The notes below the pieces were generated by a model. It saw nothing but the letters and a program-made list of their open reading frames with translations. It was not told the DNA's origin and made no database searches. Shown in pieces: positions 47,401-55,726 of a stretch of 64,000 nt of DNA; the stretch's first letter is position 1, and every line of letters begins with the position of its first letter. Source of the DNA: Variovorax paradoxus (GTDB lineage: Bacteria; Pseudomonadota; Gammaproteobacteria; Burkholderiales; Burkholderiaceae_C); contig NZ_CP046622.1 in the NCBI RefSeq assembly GCF_009755665.1, positions 744,001 to 808,000 on the forward strand, written 5' to 3'. A program made the position numbers and the translations under genes.

Positions 47401-47729
47401 CCATGCTGATGGGTAAGCCAGTAATTGCAACCCGCTTCTCTGGAAATGTCGACTTTATGGACGACGACAACAGCCTTCTTGTTCCATACGAGTTAGTCAA
47501 GGTGGGCAAGCCGATTCCTCCCTACGATGCTGACCTCGAATGGGCCGAGCCATCAATTGAGCATGCGGCAATGCTCATGCGGCGTGTCTTCAAGGACCAG
47601 GATTGGGCTCGCGAGGTAGGAGCCCGCGCCAAGGCAAGCGCGGAGGCGCACCTCTCGCTCGAGACGGCAGGGCGGCGGATGGCTGCGCGCGTCGAAGAGA
47701 TCCGGGCTCTGCGAATGGCGGGTGACTGA
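44451..47729 (+). CDS. Large glycosyltransferase with two GT4 domains
   Basis: A 1092-residue protein with an N-terminal GT4 domain (about 1-380; YVLSLATLEIRKNLDQVVNA, and YEGFGLPPLEAMACGTP near 285-300). A central region of roughly 350 residues has no motif I recognise, then a second GT4 domain begins (about 730-1085; FLFTFHMMSVMERKNPLGLI, HRSEGLGLTMAEAMLMGKPV near 971-990). Both domains keep EX7E-type donor-site motifs, so both may be active. Two-domain transferases such as WbdA polymerise O antigens exported by ABC transporters, and this gene converges on wzt/wzm. The ATG at 44451 follows AAGAGG. Confidence 0.8.
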   Translation: MDDKHQKPRLALDAHVLAEDVKTGVYRVCDELFRRLYASPRFETYLFVRDGYAHRIRKYVSATKMDARGYQNRTAPSADAEIFLSPFTVAPVEWLADKNVLHAHIVHDLIAVYRPEYFDAETAKSVASIFASFDERTLIFAVSEHTKRDLLEHRPDLKAEQVTVMPLAAGDRFHPCLDHAERAAVRQRYGIPPGVQYVLSLATLEIRKNLDQVVNAFVQLLAQDPSSDMHLVLAGMSGWKLDKLDQALDAAGGSRDRIILTGFVDDADLSALYSDALCFVYLSRYEGFGLPPLEAMACGTPVICSNASSLPEVVGDAGVVLDADDVDGVVEAIQRIAASASYRDMLATKGLEHAALFSWDRSAGIVLDALAAAYARHAGAFLPQAPVSVSAGPPSEKKGRRYLRRALKGLWWLATPWSMPKRISFMRDRALADARAAEMTLLVEQERARISLRQRGAKVEAPEPLDLFDNDALSRAAGLALSEILWTPVKPEEVADRWSAARFLIDSWRSQKGIRAQFPQALRLAELRLSQDAMRHVEEALKAGISDRARQAFLVNETLNAVLPHGLTPAGIRTLFSWFMRGGARDAGLRLEEVWWLFLEAQGDPGRELMLAHSFSRTWQQRHPAGLTVFGRVDFARWIVEEYGVEGRWTDPSSWPKWETPALQILAGYWASQEWRAKWPNALNEEASARALLAWLTTEESGLSKDVCDWCARLDHGAIAAQLTTAGVNVIGHFCYPSGLRVSAESLVEAAKAVGVQVSLRDLKTDANDDPHHVDFRGMEIHDVTIIHAQPEPFFDVAYERSQVIERNPRTYRIAYWYWEFDSIPASWAEHAQAVDEVWAATEFVARGLRERLRLPVRTLFPGIKLASYEKRGRAYFGLPEAPYTFLFTFHMMSVMERKNPLGLIRAFKDAFGNSDSVRLVLKTSFGHKHPKQFQQLRKAAKGANITLIDQVYSPDEVLSLMDACDAYVSLHRSEGLGLTMAEAMLMGKPVIATRFSGNVDFMDDDNSLLVPYELVKVGKPIPPYDADLEWAEPSIEHAAMLMRRVFKDQDWAREVGARAKASAEAHLSLETAGRRMAARVEEIRALRMAGD

Positions 47730-47746
47730 ACGCGAATCCGCCCGAC

Positions 47747-48448
47747 CTATTGTTCGACCACGCGCCCGTGCTCAAGGTGGATCACACGATTGCATTCTTT
47801 TGCGATCAGGTCTGGTGAGTGGGACGCGAGCACCAAAATGCCCGATTTCGACACTACATCGCGCATCCGTTGCTCGGCCTTCTCGGTGAACTCCGCATCG
47901 CCTACGGATAGCCACTCATCCATGAGCAAGATGTCTGCCTGCACGCTCGTTGAGATCGAGAACGCCAGCCGCATCATCATGCCCGTCGAATAGGTACGCA
48001 CCGGCATGTTGACGTATTCGCCCAGTCCGCTGAATTCACAGATCTCGGGTGTAAGCTGGTCAACTTGCTTCTTGCTCATGCCCATCACGAGTCCGCGTAG
48101 CATGATGTTTTCTATGCCCGTGGCGTCCATCTCGATGCCAAGCGAGGGGTCGATCAGGCTGGCGACCGTACCCTGACGGGTAAATTCTCCCGAAGACGGC
48201 TCGTACACGCCGGCAAGCGTCCGCAGCAGCGTTGACTTGCCTGCGCCGTTATGCCCCACCAAGCCGAGCCGGTCCCCGCTTTTGAGCTCAAGGTTAATGC
48301 CGCTAAGCGCCTGAACGACGGTGACACCTGTTTCCTTGCCAAAGCGTCCGCCGGTGACGGAGGCTGCAAGCGTTTTCTTGAGGGAGTTGGCGCCGGCGCC
48401 ATAGATGGGAAAGTTAACGGCGACGTTTTTAAGTGAAATGAATGCCAT
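47747..48448 (-). CDS. wzt: O-antigen ABC exporter ATPase (Wzt), short form
   Basis: A 233-residue nucleotide-binding subunit of an ABC-2 polysaccharide exporter. Walker A is GHNGAGKST, the signature is YSTGMMMRL and Walker B ILLMDEWLSVGD; the switch histidine is in LVLASHSPD. It lacks the C-terminal carbohydrate-recognition domain of E. coli O8/O9a Wzt (about 400-430 residues). It is therefore the short type that exports without reading a capped chain end. It starts 3 bp after wzm and converges with the large glycosyltransferase. Confidence 0.92.
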   Translation of the reverse strand: MAFISLKNVAVNFPIYGAGANSLKKTLAASVTGGRFGKETGVTVVQALSGINLELKSGDRLGLVGHNGAGKSTLLRTLAGVYEPSSGEFTRQGTVASLIDPSLGIEMDATGIENIMLRGLVMGMSKKQVDQLTPEICEFSGLGEYVNMPVRTYSTGMMMRLAFSISTSVQADILLMDEWLSVGDAEFTEKAEQRMRDVVSKSGILVLASHSPDLIAKECNRVIHLEHGRVVEQ

Positions 48449-48451
48449 GGA

Positions 48452-49255
48452 TCAGAGCCAGTAGACCACGCGGCGGCGGTACTTCGAGAACAGCAGAACG
48501 GCCGCGATGAGGCACAGCGCCGTCCAGAACAGGATGCCGATCCAGCTGTGAATGTGCGCGACGCCGCCCATGAGCGGCGTGCGAAGAAGGTCGAGCATTT
48601 GCGCAAAAGGATTCCACAGCACGTACTTGGCGCGTCCGGGCAGGCTCTCGGGCAGCCAGAACACCGGCGTCAGAAACATCAGCATCTGCATCACGCTGGT
48701 GACGATCTGCGTGACATCGCGATAGCGCGTGCATATCAGGCCCAGCAGCAGCCCCAGCGCGTGCGCGTTGATGATGAGAATGGCGAAGGCCGGTAGCACA
48801 AGCAGCACCGACCAGGACAGCGAAATGCCGGCCCAGATGGCTACCGGAATGTAGAGCACGATCTGGTGGGCAAATTGGATCAGGTTGCGCGCCAGGCTGC
48901 GCCAGACGAAGAGGCTGATCGGAAAGTAGCCCTGCTTGAGATAATTGGACGACCCGACGAAAGCATTGCACGCGTCGGTCACGATGCTGGAGAAAAATGC
49001 CCAGAAGATGATGCCCAACGCCAGGTGCGGAAAGAACCTCGAAAGCTCGGTACCGAAGAGCGAGCTGTACAGCGGGCCCATGCCGGCAATCATCACCCCC
49101 ATGCTCAACGTGAGCCACATGGGCCCCAGCATCGAGCGGCGGTAGCGCAGCACGATGTCGAACCAGGCGAGGGTCCACCAGATGTCTGTGCGGCGGGTGC
49201 CTTCCCACCAATCGGAAACCGCGCTTCGGTGGAGATTCGAATGAACTTGACTCAT
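48452..49255 (-). CDS. wzm: O-antigen ABC exporter permease (Wzm)
   Basis: A 267-residue ABC-2 type inner-membrane permease. The amphipathic N-terminus WWTLAWFDIVLRYRRSMLGP, GIIFWAFFSSIVTDACNAF and MQMLMFLTPVFWLPESLP are family blocks; about six helices. With wzt it should move undecaprenyl-linked O polysaccharide to the periplasm. The ATG at 49255 overlaps the manC stop (ATGA), so manC-wzm-wzt form one operon. Confidence 0.92.
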   Translation of the reverse strand: MSQVHSNLHRSAVSDWWEGTRRTDIWWTLAWFDIVLRYRRSMLGPMWLTLSMGVMIAGMGPLYSSLFGTELSRFFPHLALGIIFWAFFSSIVTDACNAFVGSSNYLKQGYFPISLFVWRSLARNLIQFAHQIVLYIPVAIWAGISLSWSVLLVLPAFAILIINAHALGLLLGLICTRYRDVTQIVTSVMQMLMFLTPVFWLPESLPGRAKYVLWNPFAQMLDLLRTPLMGGVAHIHSWIGILFWTALCLIAAVLLFSKYRRRVVYWL

Positions 49256-50670
49256 GTACGCCCGTAAGTGTCTGCAAGGCGGACGATGTCGTCTTCGCCG
49301 AGGTAGCCGCCGCATTGGACTTCGATGAGCACCAGCTCTTCGTCGCCAATATTGGTCAGGCGGTGTTTTTCCTTCAAGGGAATGTAGCGGTACTGCCCCG
49401 GAAGCGTTTCATGCTCGGTTTCTCCGATTTGCACGATGCCGCGGCCCTGCACCACCACCCAGTGCTCTGCGCGCTGGTGATGATATTGCAGGGACAAGGC
49501 TTCGCCAGGGCGAACGGTGATGCGCTTGACCTTGTAGCCTTCTTCTTCCTTGAGCGAGGCGTAGGTGCCCCACGGACGATGCACTACCGGCGGCAGGTGC
49601 ACGGTGTCGTGCTTCCGGGCCTTGAGCACGTCGACAACCTTCTTCACCTTTTGTGCGCTGTCCTTGTGAAGCACAAGGAGCGCGTCAGGCGTATCGACGA
49701 TCACGAGGTCATGAACGCCGACAGTGGCGACGACCTTCGGACCATAGCTTTCCACCTGTACGTGCGTGCCGGTCGTGTCGAGAGCCACGACTTCGTCAGG
49801 AAACGTGTTGCCGCTGGCGTCGGCAATCAACGCATTGGACACCGCAGGCCACGACCCCACGTCGCTCCAGCTGAACTTTGCCGGCACCACATGGACATTC
49901 GAAGCGCGCTCCAGCACCGCGTAGTCGATGCTGATGTCCGGCTGCAGGCCGAACGCGTGCAGATCGAAGTTGACCGACGTGCCGGAGGTCTTGGCCGTTT
50001 CGAGCGCGTGCCTTGCCGCCCTGATCACGTCGGGGGCGTGCGTCTCGAGCGCCGCAATGATGGTATCCGCCGTGAACGCGAACATGCCGCTGTTCCAGTA
50101 GTACCGCCCGGTGGCCAGATATTTCTGTGCCGTCTCGAGGTCGGGTTTCTCGACGAAACGCTTGACCCCCTGGCTCTCTCGCGAAACGTGCTCGACCTCG
50201 ATGTAGCCAAAGCCGGTATCGGGGCTCGTGGGGCTCACCCCAAAGACCACCAGTTTGCCTTCCTGGGCCAGGCGGAAGGCTTCTGTTGCGCTGGCCACGA
50301 AGGCGTGCACGTCAGGCACCAAGTGGTCCGCGGAGAGGACGAGCATCACCGTGTCGCCGCTGAACTGGCGCGCACATTGAAGCGCCGCCAGCGCGATGGC
50401 GGGGCCGGTGTTGCGCCCCTTGGGCTCAAGGAGAAACGTCGTGGCCGGCGGGTCGCTCATCTGCCCGAGGACGTCCTTCGTGAGGAACAAATGGTCCTTG
50501 TTGGTCACGACCATGAGGTCGCCGGTTCCGCAAGCCTGTCCGCGCTCAACGGCCTGCTGAAGCAGTGTGGAGTCGCCGATCTTCATGAATGGCTTGGGAA
50601 AAGCCTGACGCGAAGCGGGCCAGAGTCTGGAGCCGGCGCCTCCCGAGAGCACCACTGAGAGTAGTCTCAT
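49252..50670 (-). CDS. manC: Mannose-1-phosphate guanylyltransferase / mannose-6-phosphate isomerase
   Basis: A 472-residue bifunctional enzyme supplying GDP-mannose for gmd and mannosyl transfer. The N-terminal nucleotidyltransferase has VVLSGGAGSRLWPASRQAFP, LLEPKGRNTGPAIALAAL and FVEKPDLETA. The C-terminal cupin has RPWGTYASLKEEEGYKVKRI and LSLQYHHQRAEHWVVVQG. It starts with AAAGGA before the ATG at 50670. A phosphomannomutase is not in the window and must come from elsewhere. Confidence 0.95.
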   Translation of the reverse strand: MRLLSVVLSGGAGSRLWPASRQAFPKPFMKIGDSTLLQQAVERGQACGTGDLMVVTNKDHLFLTKDVLGQMSDPPATTFLLEPKGRNTGPAIALAALQCARQFSGDTVMLVLSADHLVPDVHAFVASATEAFRLAQEGKLVVFGVSPTSPDTGFGYIEVEHVSRESQGVKRFVEKPDLETAQKYLATGRYYWNSGMFAFTADTIIAALETHAPDVIRAARHALETAKTSGTSVNFDLHAFGLQPDISIDYAVLERASNVHVVPAKFSWSDVGSWPAVSNALIADASGNTFPDEVVALDTTGTHVQVESYGPKVVATVGVHDLVIVDTPDALLVLHKDSAQKVKKVVDVLKARKHDTVHLPPVVHRPWGTYASLKEEEGYKVKRITVRPGEALSLQYHHQRAEHWVVVQGRGIVQIGETEHETLPGQYRYIPLKEKHRLTNIGDEELVLIEVQCGGYLGEDDIVRLADTYGRT

Positions 50671-50884
50671 TGTTTTCCTTTAGCTTTTTAACAAGGCAAT
50701 TTTACGGGCAGCCTCTCGGCCGCCCTTCGAGGGGGGGGTGGCGGGCGCCGTCCTTTGTTGCGGCCGGTTGCGAAGATAATCCTGCCGCAAGTCGCGGCGA
50801 CGCGATGTTTGGGCATCGTCCCGCCTATTTCAGGTATTTCCTCACAAGCTCCGCTCTATCCGTCTCGGCGGGCGCGCAATTTCT
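50671..50884. promoter_or_regulatory. Divergent intergenic region with a G8 tract
   Basis: A 214-bp gap between manC (minus) and the tandem-GT2 gene (plus). It is AT-rich next to manC (50671-50705) and contains a run of eight G at 50731-50738 flanked by GC-rich inverted sequences. The GT2 gene has no obvious Shine-Dalgarno before its ATG. No gene is seen. Confidence 0.45.
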
Positions 50885-52747
50885 ATGAAATCTGTTTATC
50901 GATTCATCCTCGGCCTGGCTGGACTTTGGCAAGGCCCCGGAATGATGGGGCGCGTGCAGCGGGCATGGCGAATGTTCAAGAAGTCGGGGTGGCCGGGCAT
51001 CCGCTGGGAGTTGGGCCGGCGGATCGGCGGCTACAACGACTATTCGAAATGGGTGCGGCGCTACGACACGCTCACGCCCGAACTGCGCCAGAAGATCGCG
51101 CAACGGGTGGCGGCCATGAAAGACCGTCCGCTGATCTCCGTGCTGATGCCGACCTACGACCCCAACCCGGCATGGCTGCGCGAAGCCATCGAGTCGGTGC
51201 GTGGGCAGATCTATCCGCATTGGGAGCTGTGCATTGCCGACGACGCGTCTCCCTCGGCGGAAGTGCGTGAGATCCTCAAGTCGTACAGCGAAACAGACCC
51301 GCGCATCAAGGTGGTGTTCCGTCCTGAGAACGGCCATATCTCCGCCGCGTCCAACAGCGCGCTGGAGCTGGCCGCAGGGCCTTGGGTAGCGCTCATGGAT
51401 CATGACGATCTGCTCCCTGCGCATGCGTTGTTCTGGGTTGCCGATTGCATTGCCGAGCACCCCGGCGTGCAACTGATCTATTCGGACGAAGACAAGGTCG
51501 ACGAAGGCGGTCATCGCTTCGGACCGTATTTCAAGTCGGACTGGAACGTCGATCTGTTTCGGTCGCAGAACATGTTCAGCCACCTTGGCGTGCTGTCCAC
51601 CGACCTCATGCGTTCGGTCGGCGGTTTTCGCGTGGGGCTCGAAGGTTCCCAAGACTGGGACCTGGTGCTGCGCTGCATGGAGCGTGTAGAGCCGCGGCAG
51701 ATTCAACACATTCCCCGCGTGCTTTATCACTGGCGCGTGCACGCCGAAAGCACGGCCCGTTCGATGATGGCCAAGCCCTATGCGGCCATTGCGGGCGAGC
51801 GGGCACTGAACGAACACTTCGTGCGCACAGGGGTGCGCGCCACTGCCGAGCATCTGGATTTTGGCTACCGGGTGCATTACGCCTTGCCCGATGTCTTACC
51901 GTTGGTTTCGCTGATCATCCCCACGCGCAACGCGTTGCAGCTGACTCGTCAGTGCGTCGACTCCATCTTGCAGAAGACGAGTTATTCGCACTACGAAATC
52001 ATCATTGTCGACAACGGCTCGGACGACGCCGCCGCGCTGGCTTGGTTCAAGAGCGTTGCGGCAGAAAACCCGAACATTCGCGTGCTGCGCGACGACCGGG
52101 ACTTCAACTATTCGGCACTCAATAACGGTGCGGCTGCCATTGCGCAAGGCGAGGTGCTTGCGCTGGTCAACAACGACATCGAAGTCATCTCGCCTGATTG
52201 GTTGAGCGAGATGGTGAGTCTTGCGCTGCAACCCGGGGTAGGCGCGGTCGGTGCGAGGCTCTGGTATCCAGGCAAGACGCTCCAGCACGCCGGTGTGATC
52301 CTGGGCATAGGAGGCATTGCCGCGCATTCGCATCGCGGCATGCCCGCCGGGAGAGAGGGCTATGCTGGGCGCGCGGCGCTTATCCAGTCGCTCTCGGCCG
52401 TCACGGCCGCCTGCCTGGTGATCCAGAAAAGCCTCTACCTGCAAGTTGGCGGCCTTGACGAGGTGCACCTCAAGGAGTCGTTCAATGACATCGATTTTTG
52501 CCTGCGGCTGCGCGAGGCGGGGCTGCGCAACGTGTGGACGCCGTATGCGGAGCTGTTCCACCACGAGTCCGCGACCCGCTCCAAGAATGTCTCGCAGAAG
52601 AGAAAAGAGCAGTTCGAGGAAGAGGCGGCCTACATGCAGCAACGCTGGGGCGAATTGCTGAAGAACGACCCTGCCTACAGCCCAAACCTCATGCTCGCCC
52701 GCGAAGACTTCAGCTACGCCTGGCCGCCGCGCCTGGCGCCGGTTTGA
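50885..52747 (+). CDS. Tandem GT2 glycosyltransferase (O-antigen rhamnosyltransferase-like)
   Basis: A 620-residue cytosolic protein with an ~75-residue N-terminal helical region and two GT-A family-2 domains. Domain 1 (about 78-310) has ISVLMPTYDPNPAWLREAIE, DDASPSAEVREIL, MDHDDLLPAHAL and QDWDLVLRC. Domain 2 (about 340-600) has VSLIIPTRNALQLTRQCVDS, IVDNGSDD, LVNNDIEVISPDWL and FNDIDFCLRLREAGLRNVW. Both keep the acidic donor/metal motifs. Proteins like this commonly add rhamnose, which rmlBDAC would supply, but that is inference. The next gene starts 2 bp after its stop. Confidence 0.85.
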   Translation: MKSVYRFILGLAGLWQGPGMMGRVQRAWRMFKKSGWPGIRWELGRRIGGYNDYSKWVRRYDTLTPELRQKIAQRVAAMKDRPLISVLMPTYDPNPAWLREAIESVRGQIYPHWELCIADDASPSAEVREILKSYSETDPRIKVVFRPENGHISAASNSALELAAGPWVALMDHDDLLPAHALFWVADCIAEHPGVQLIYSDEDKVDEGGHRFGPYFKSDWNVDLFRSQNMFSHLGVLSTDLMRSVGGFRVGLEGSQDWDLVLRCMERVEPRQIQHIPRVLYHWRVHAESTARSMMAKPYAAIAGERALNEHFVRTGVRATAEHLDFGYRVHYALPDVLPLVSLIIPTRNALQLTRQCVDSILQKTSYSHYEIIIVDNGSDDAAALAWFKSVAAENPNIRVLRDDRDFNYSALNNGAAAIAQGEVLALVNNDIEVISPDWLSEMVSLALQPGVGAVGARLWYPGKTLQHAGVILGIGGIAAHSHRGMPAGREGYAGRAALIQSLSAVTAACLVIQKSLYLQVGGLDEVHLKESFNDIDFCLRLREAGLRNVWTPYAELFHHESATRSKNVSQKRKEQFEEEAAYMQQRWGELLKNDPAYSPNLMLAREDFSYAWPPRLAPV

Positions 52748-52749
52748 AG

Positions 52750-53730
52750 ATGCCCGGTATTTCAGTCGCGCTTTGCACGCGCAATGGCGCCCGCTTTGTG
52801 GCGGCGCAAGTGCGCAGCATCTGCACGCAAGACAGGCGGCCGAGCCAGATCGTGCTTTCCGACGACGGCTCGACGGACGAGACCATCGCCACGGTGCGCA
52901 GCACCCTGGCAGATTGCGGCGTGGGCGAAGGCGTCGAGCTCGTTGTGTTCCAGAATTCGCCGGCACTGGGCGTCACCCGCAATTTCGAGCAGGCAGTGCG
53001 GGCGTGCACCCACGAGCTCGTCGCGCTCAGCGACCAGGACGACGTGTGGCACCCGGGCCGGCTGGCCCGCATGGCGGCTCGTTTCGAGGCGGCGCCCGAG
53101 TTGCTGCTGCTGCACACCGATGCCCGCCTGGTCGACGCCGAGCTCGCGCCGCTCGGCACTTCGCTCTTTCACGCATTGGAGGTACGACCCGCCGAACTGG
53201 CTGCCATTGCAAACGGAAATGCCTTCGATGTGCTGCTGCGGCGCAATCTGGTGACCGGTGCCACCACCATGTTTCGCAAGGAACTGCTTGAATTCGCCTT
53301 GCCGTTCCCCGAGGGATGGGTGCACGACGAATGGCTTGGCGCGGTGGCCGCGGCCACGGGCCGTGTCGACGTGCTGGCGGAACCGCTCATCGACTACCGG
53401 CAGCATGCAAGCAACCAGATCGGCGCGCGCCGGCCGACGCTCTCCGAAAAGATAGGCAAGGCGTTTGTCGAGCGCGGCGACAAGCACTGGGCGCGGCTGC
53501 GCAGGGCGGAAGCGCTGCTGGAGCGGTTGACCTCCCTCGGCGCGAAGGTGCAACCCAAGTACCTCGAGGCCCAGCGTGCCAAGGTGGCGCACCAGCGCTT
53601 CAGGGCCGAGTTGCCCCGGTCCAGGCTCGCGCGCCTCGTTCCGGTGATCCTGGAGGCCGCCCGCGGGCGTTATGACCGCTTCGGGCGCGGCTGGCACGCG
53701 GTGGCGCAAGACCTGCTCGAGCGCGGGTAG
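52750..53730 (+). CDS. Family-2 glycosyltransferase
   Basis: A 326-residue GT-A enzyme. ISVALCTRNGARFVAAQVRS opens the fold. DDGSTDETIA, NFEQAVRAC, ALSDQDDVWHP and WVHDEWLGAVAAA are the nucleotide and acceptor motifs typical of rhamnosyl- and galactosyltransferases of this group. A basic helical C-terminus may contact the membrane. It is co-transcribed with the tandem-GT2 gene and converges with the next gene 21 bp away. Confidence 0.87.
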   Translation: MPGISVALCTRNGARFVAAQVRSICTQDRRPSQIVLSDDGSTDETIATVRSTLADCGVGEGVELVVFQNSPALGVTRNFEQAVRACTHELVALSDQDDVWHPGRLARMAARFEAAPELLLLHTDARLVDAELAPLGTSLFHALEVRPAELAAIANGNAFDVLLRRNLVTGATTMFRKELLEFALPFPEGWVHDEWLGAVAAATGRVDVLAEPLIDYRQHASNQIGARRPTLSEKIGKAFVERGDKHWARLRRAEALLERLTSLGAKVQPKYLEAQRAKVAHQRFRAELPRSRLARLVPVILEAARGRYDRFGRGWHAVAQDLLERG

Positions 53731-53751
53731 CTCGGGCTCGCAGGACCTTGC

Positions 53752-54507
53752 TTAGCGGGTACCCGCCTTGAGCCGCCTGTAGCGCCAGAAGGCGCCTGAA
53801 GTCCACACCTTCAGCAAGCTGGTCACGTGCCAGTACAGGTGCTTCTTGCTGCTGCGGCTCGCACGCTGGGCCTCGTGGCGCGCCAGCAGGTCTTCTCCCA
53901 CCTGCAGCTTCCAGCCCGCGAGTTGGGTCCGGGCGCAGATGTCGAAGTCTTCGCCGTACATGAAAAAGCGCTCGTCGAAGCCGCCGATCTGGCGGTAGGC
54001 GCTGCTGCGAAACAGCATGAACAGGCCCGGAATCCAGGCCGGCACCGCCGGGCGCTCATAGCTTGGGTTCCGGCGGGTCACGATTTCGAGCGGCGTGATG
54101 ATCTCGCGATGCTGCTCGGGCGTGCTCTTGCCTGGCTCCAGGATGCGCGGCGTCAGCAGGCCCGCGTCCGGGGCGGCCTGTGCAATCAGCGGCGCCAGCA
54201 CGTCGCCGTCGAAGCGGATGTCCGGGTTGAGCACCAGGAACCACGGTGTTTCGCAGTGCTGGAATGCCTGGTTGTGGTTGGCGCCAAAGCCCTTGGGGTG
54301 GGCGTTTTCGATGCGCTCGACCGGAAAGCCCCATTCCTGGCCCGCCAGTACATCGGGTTCGGGGATGTTCAGCGTGAGCACCACCTTGGCGGTCCATGCG
54401 CCGCTGAAGCGGTCCAACTGCTCGAGCAGCGGCCGTATCAGCGCGAGCTGACCGTGGCTGACGATCGAAACGGTGATGGGGGGAAGGGAGGGGGAGGGCG
54501 CTGGCAT
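53752..54507 (-). CDS. Family-2 glycosyltransferase, WbbL/rhamnosyltransferase-like
   Basis: A 251-residue GT-A enzyme with TVSIVSHGQLALIRPLLEQL, the GFGANHNQAFQHC helix, FLVLNPDIRF as the metal-binding DXD equivalent and IPGLFMLFRSSAYRQIGGFD followed by ERFFMYGEDFDICARTQL. This resembles WbbL-type rhamnosyltransferases that add rhamnose to a lipid-linked GlcNAc. It lies next to the WecA-like initiator but on the opposite strand, 45 bp apart, consistent with acting early in chain assembly. Confidence 0.85.
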   Translation of the reverse strand: MPAPSPSLPPITVSIVSHGQLALIRPLLEQLDRFSGAWTAKVVLTLNIPEPDVLAGQEWGFPVERIENAHPKGFGANHNQAFQHCETPWFLVLNPDIRFDGDVLAPLIAQAAPDAGLLTPRILEPGKSTPEQHREIITPLEIVTRRNPSYERPAVPAWIPGLFMLFRSSAYRQIGGFDERFFMYGEDFDICARTQLAGWKLQVGEDLLARHEAQRASRSSKKHLYWHVTSLLKVWTSGAFWRYRRLKAGTR

Positions 54508-54552
54508 GGTCTAATTTCGCTCGGGAATTCTAGAGTTCCCCAACACCCACAC

Positions 54553-55650
54553 ATGATTGCTCTGATCGTCATCAGTTTTTTTGCCTCTGCCTTTGCGGTG
54601 CAGCTGTTCATGCGCCGCGCGCGCAGGCATGCACGGCTCTATGGCACGGACATGCCCCAGCGCTTCCACAAGGGCCATGTGCCGCGCCTTGGCGGCGCCG
54701 GAATCATGTTCGGGATGGGCGTGGCCTGGCTGGCGGCCGGCATCACCGGGACCGATCCGTTCAACGTGTCGTGGCCGGTCAAGACATCGATGCTCACGCT
54801 GCTGTGCATTGCACCGGCCGTCATCGCCGGCATCGTCGAGGATGTGACGCAGAACGTGAGGGTGCGCTACCGGTTGGGGCTCACCATCGGCTCCGCCTTG
54901 CTGGCCTGCTGGATGCTCGGGCTCAGCCTGTCGCGCACCGGCATCGAGGCTGTCGACGGCTGGCTGGCGCTGGTTCCCTATGGCGCCGTGCTGTTCGCGG
55001 CGCTGGCCATCGGCGGGCTGCCGCATGCCTTCAACATCATCGACGGCTACAACGGGCTCGCCGGCACTGTGGCCGTGCTGGTCTGCCTTGCCATTTCGCA
55101 CGTCGCGCTGCAGGTGGGCGACCGCCAACTCGCGGCGATGATGGTTTGCCTGGTCGGCGCCACCGTCGGCTTTTTGATCTGGAACTACCCGCGCGGCAAG
55201 ATCTTTGCCGGCGACGGCGGCGCCTATGTGTGGGGCATGGTCATCGCCGTGGCCTGCGTCACGCTCGTGCAGCGGCACCGTGTCGTCTCGCCGTGGTTCC
55301 CGATGCTGCTGCTGATCTACCCAGTCTGGGAGACGCTGTTTTCCATCTACCGCAAGCTCGCACGCGGGCAGTCGCCCGGCACCGCTGACGCGCTGCACTT
55401 TCACCAGCTCATTTTTCGCCGCATCGTGCGGGTGGCGTTCGCGGACGACGAGGCGCGGCAATTGCTTGCCCGCAACAACAGGACCTCTCCCTACCTGTGG
55501 ATGTTCGCGGCGCTGTCGGTCGTGCCGGCTGTGCTGTTCTGGAACAACACCATCGTGCTGATGCTCTTTTGCCTGCTGTTCGTCACGACTTATGTGGGTG
55601 CGTACCTGATGATCGTGCGATTCAAGGTGCCGCGCTGGCTGCGCCCGTGA
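54553..55650 (+). CDS. WecA/WbpL-like undecaprenyl-phosphate sugar-1-phosphate transferase
   Basis: A 365-residue polytopic enzyme (about eleven helices) of the MraY/WecA family that starts lipid-linked O-antigen synthesis from a UDP-HexNAc. [18 protein letters not shown] is the family opening. [16 protein letters not shown] is the cytosolic metal site, with Glu-Asp in place of Asp-Asp. [17 protein letters not shown] holds the catalytic aspartate, GDGGAYVWG follows, and the [13 protein letters not shown] loop is the HxH-type region. The ATG at 54553 begins directly with helix 1. Confidence 0.88.
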   Translation: MIALIVISFFASAFAVQLFMRRARRHARLYGTDMPQRFHKGHVPRLGGAGIMFGMGVAWLAAGITGTDPFNVSWPVKTSMLTLLCIAPAVIAGIVEDVTQNVRVRYRLGLTIGSALLACWMLGLSLSRTGIEAVDGWLALVPYGAVLFAALAIGGLPHAFNIIDGYNGLAGTVAVLVCLAISHVALQVGDRQLAAMMVCLVGATVGFLIWNYPRGKIFAGDGGAYVWGMVIAVACVTLVQRHRVVSPWFPMLLLIYPVWETLFSIYRKLARGQSPGTADALHFHQLIFRRIVRVAFADDEARQLLARNNRTSPYLWMFAALSVVPAVLFWNNTIVLMLFCLLFVTTYVGAYLMIVRFKVPRWLRP

Positions 55651-55726
55651 CGGCAATCAAGACTGCGCGCTTGTTGCGACAATTTCCCCTATTCATCGTC
55701 CTCACCGTTTTGGAGCCTGCCCGCCC

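Noticed and set aside
54835..54850. Glu-Asp in place of Asp-Asp in the WecA-like metal site
   Set aside because: I recall similar ED forms in related Burkholderiales enzymes, so it is probably a subfamily variant and not an inactivation.
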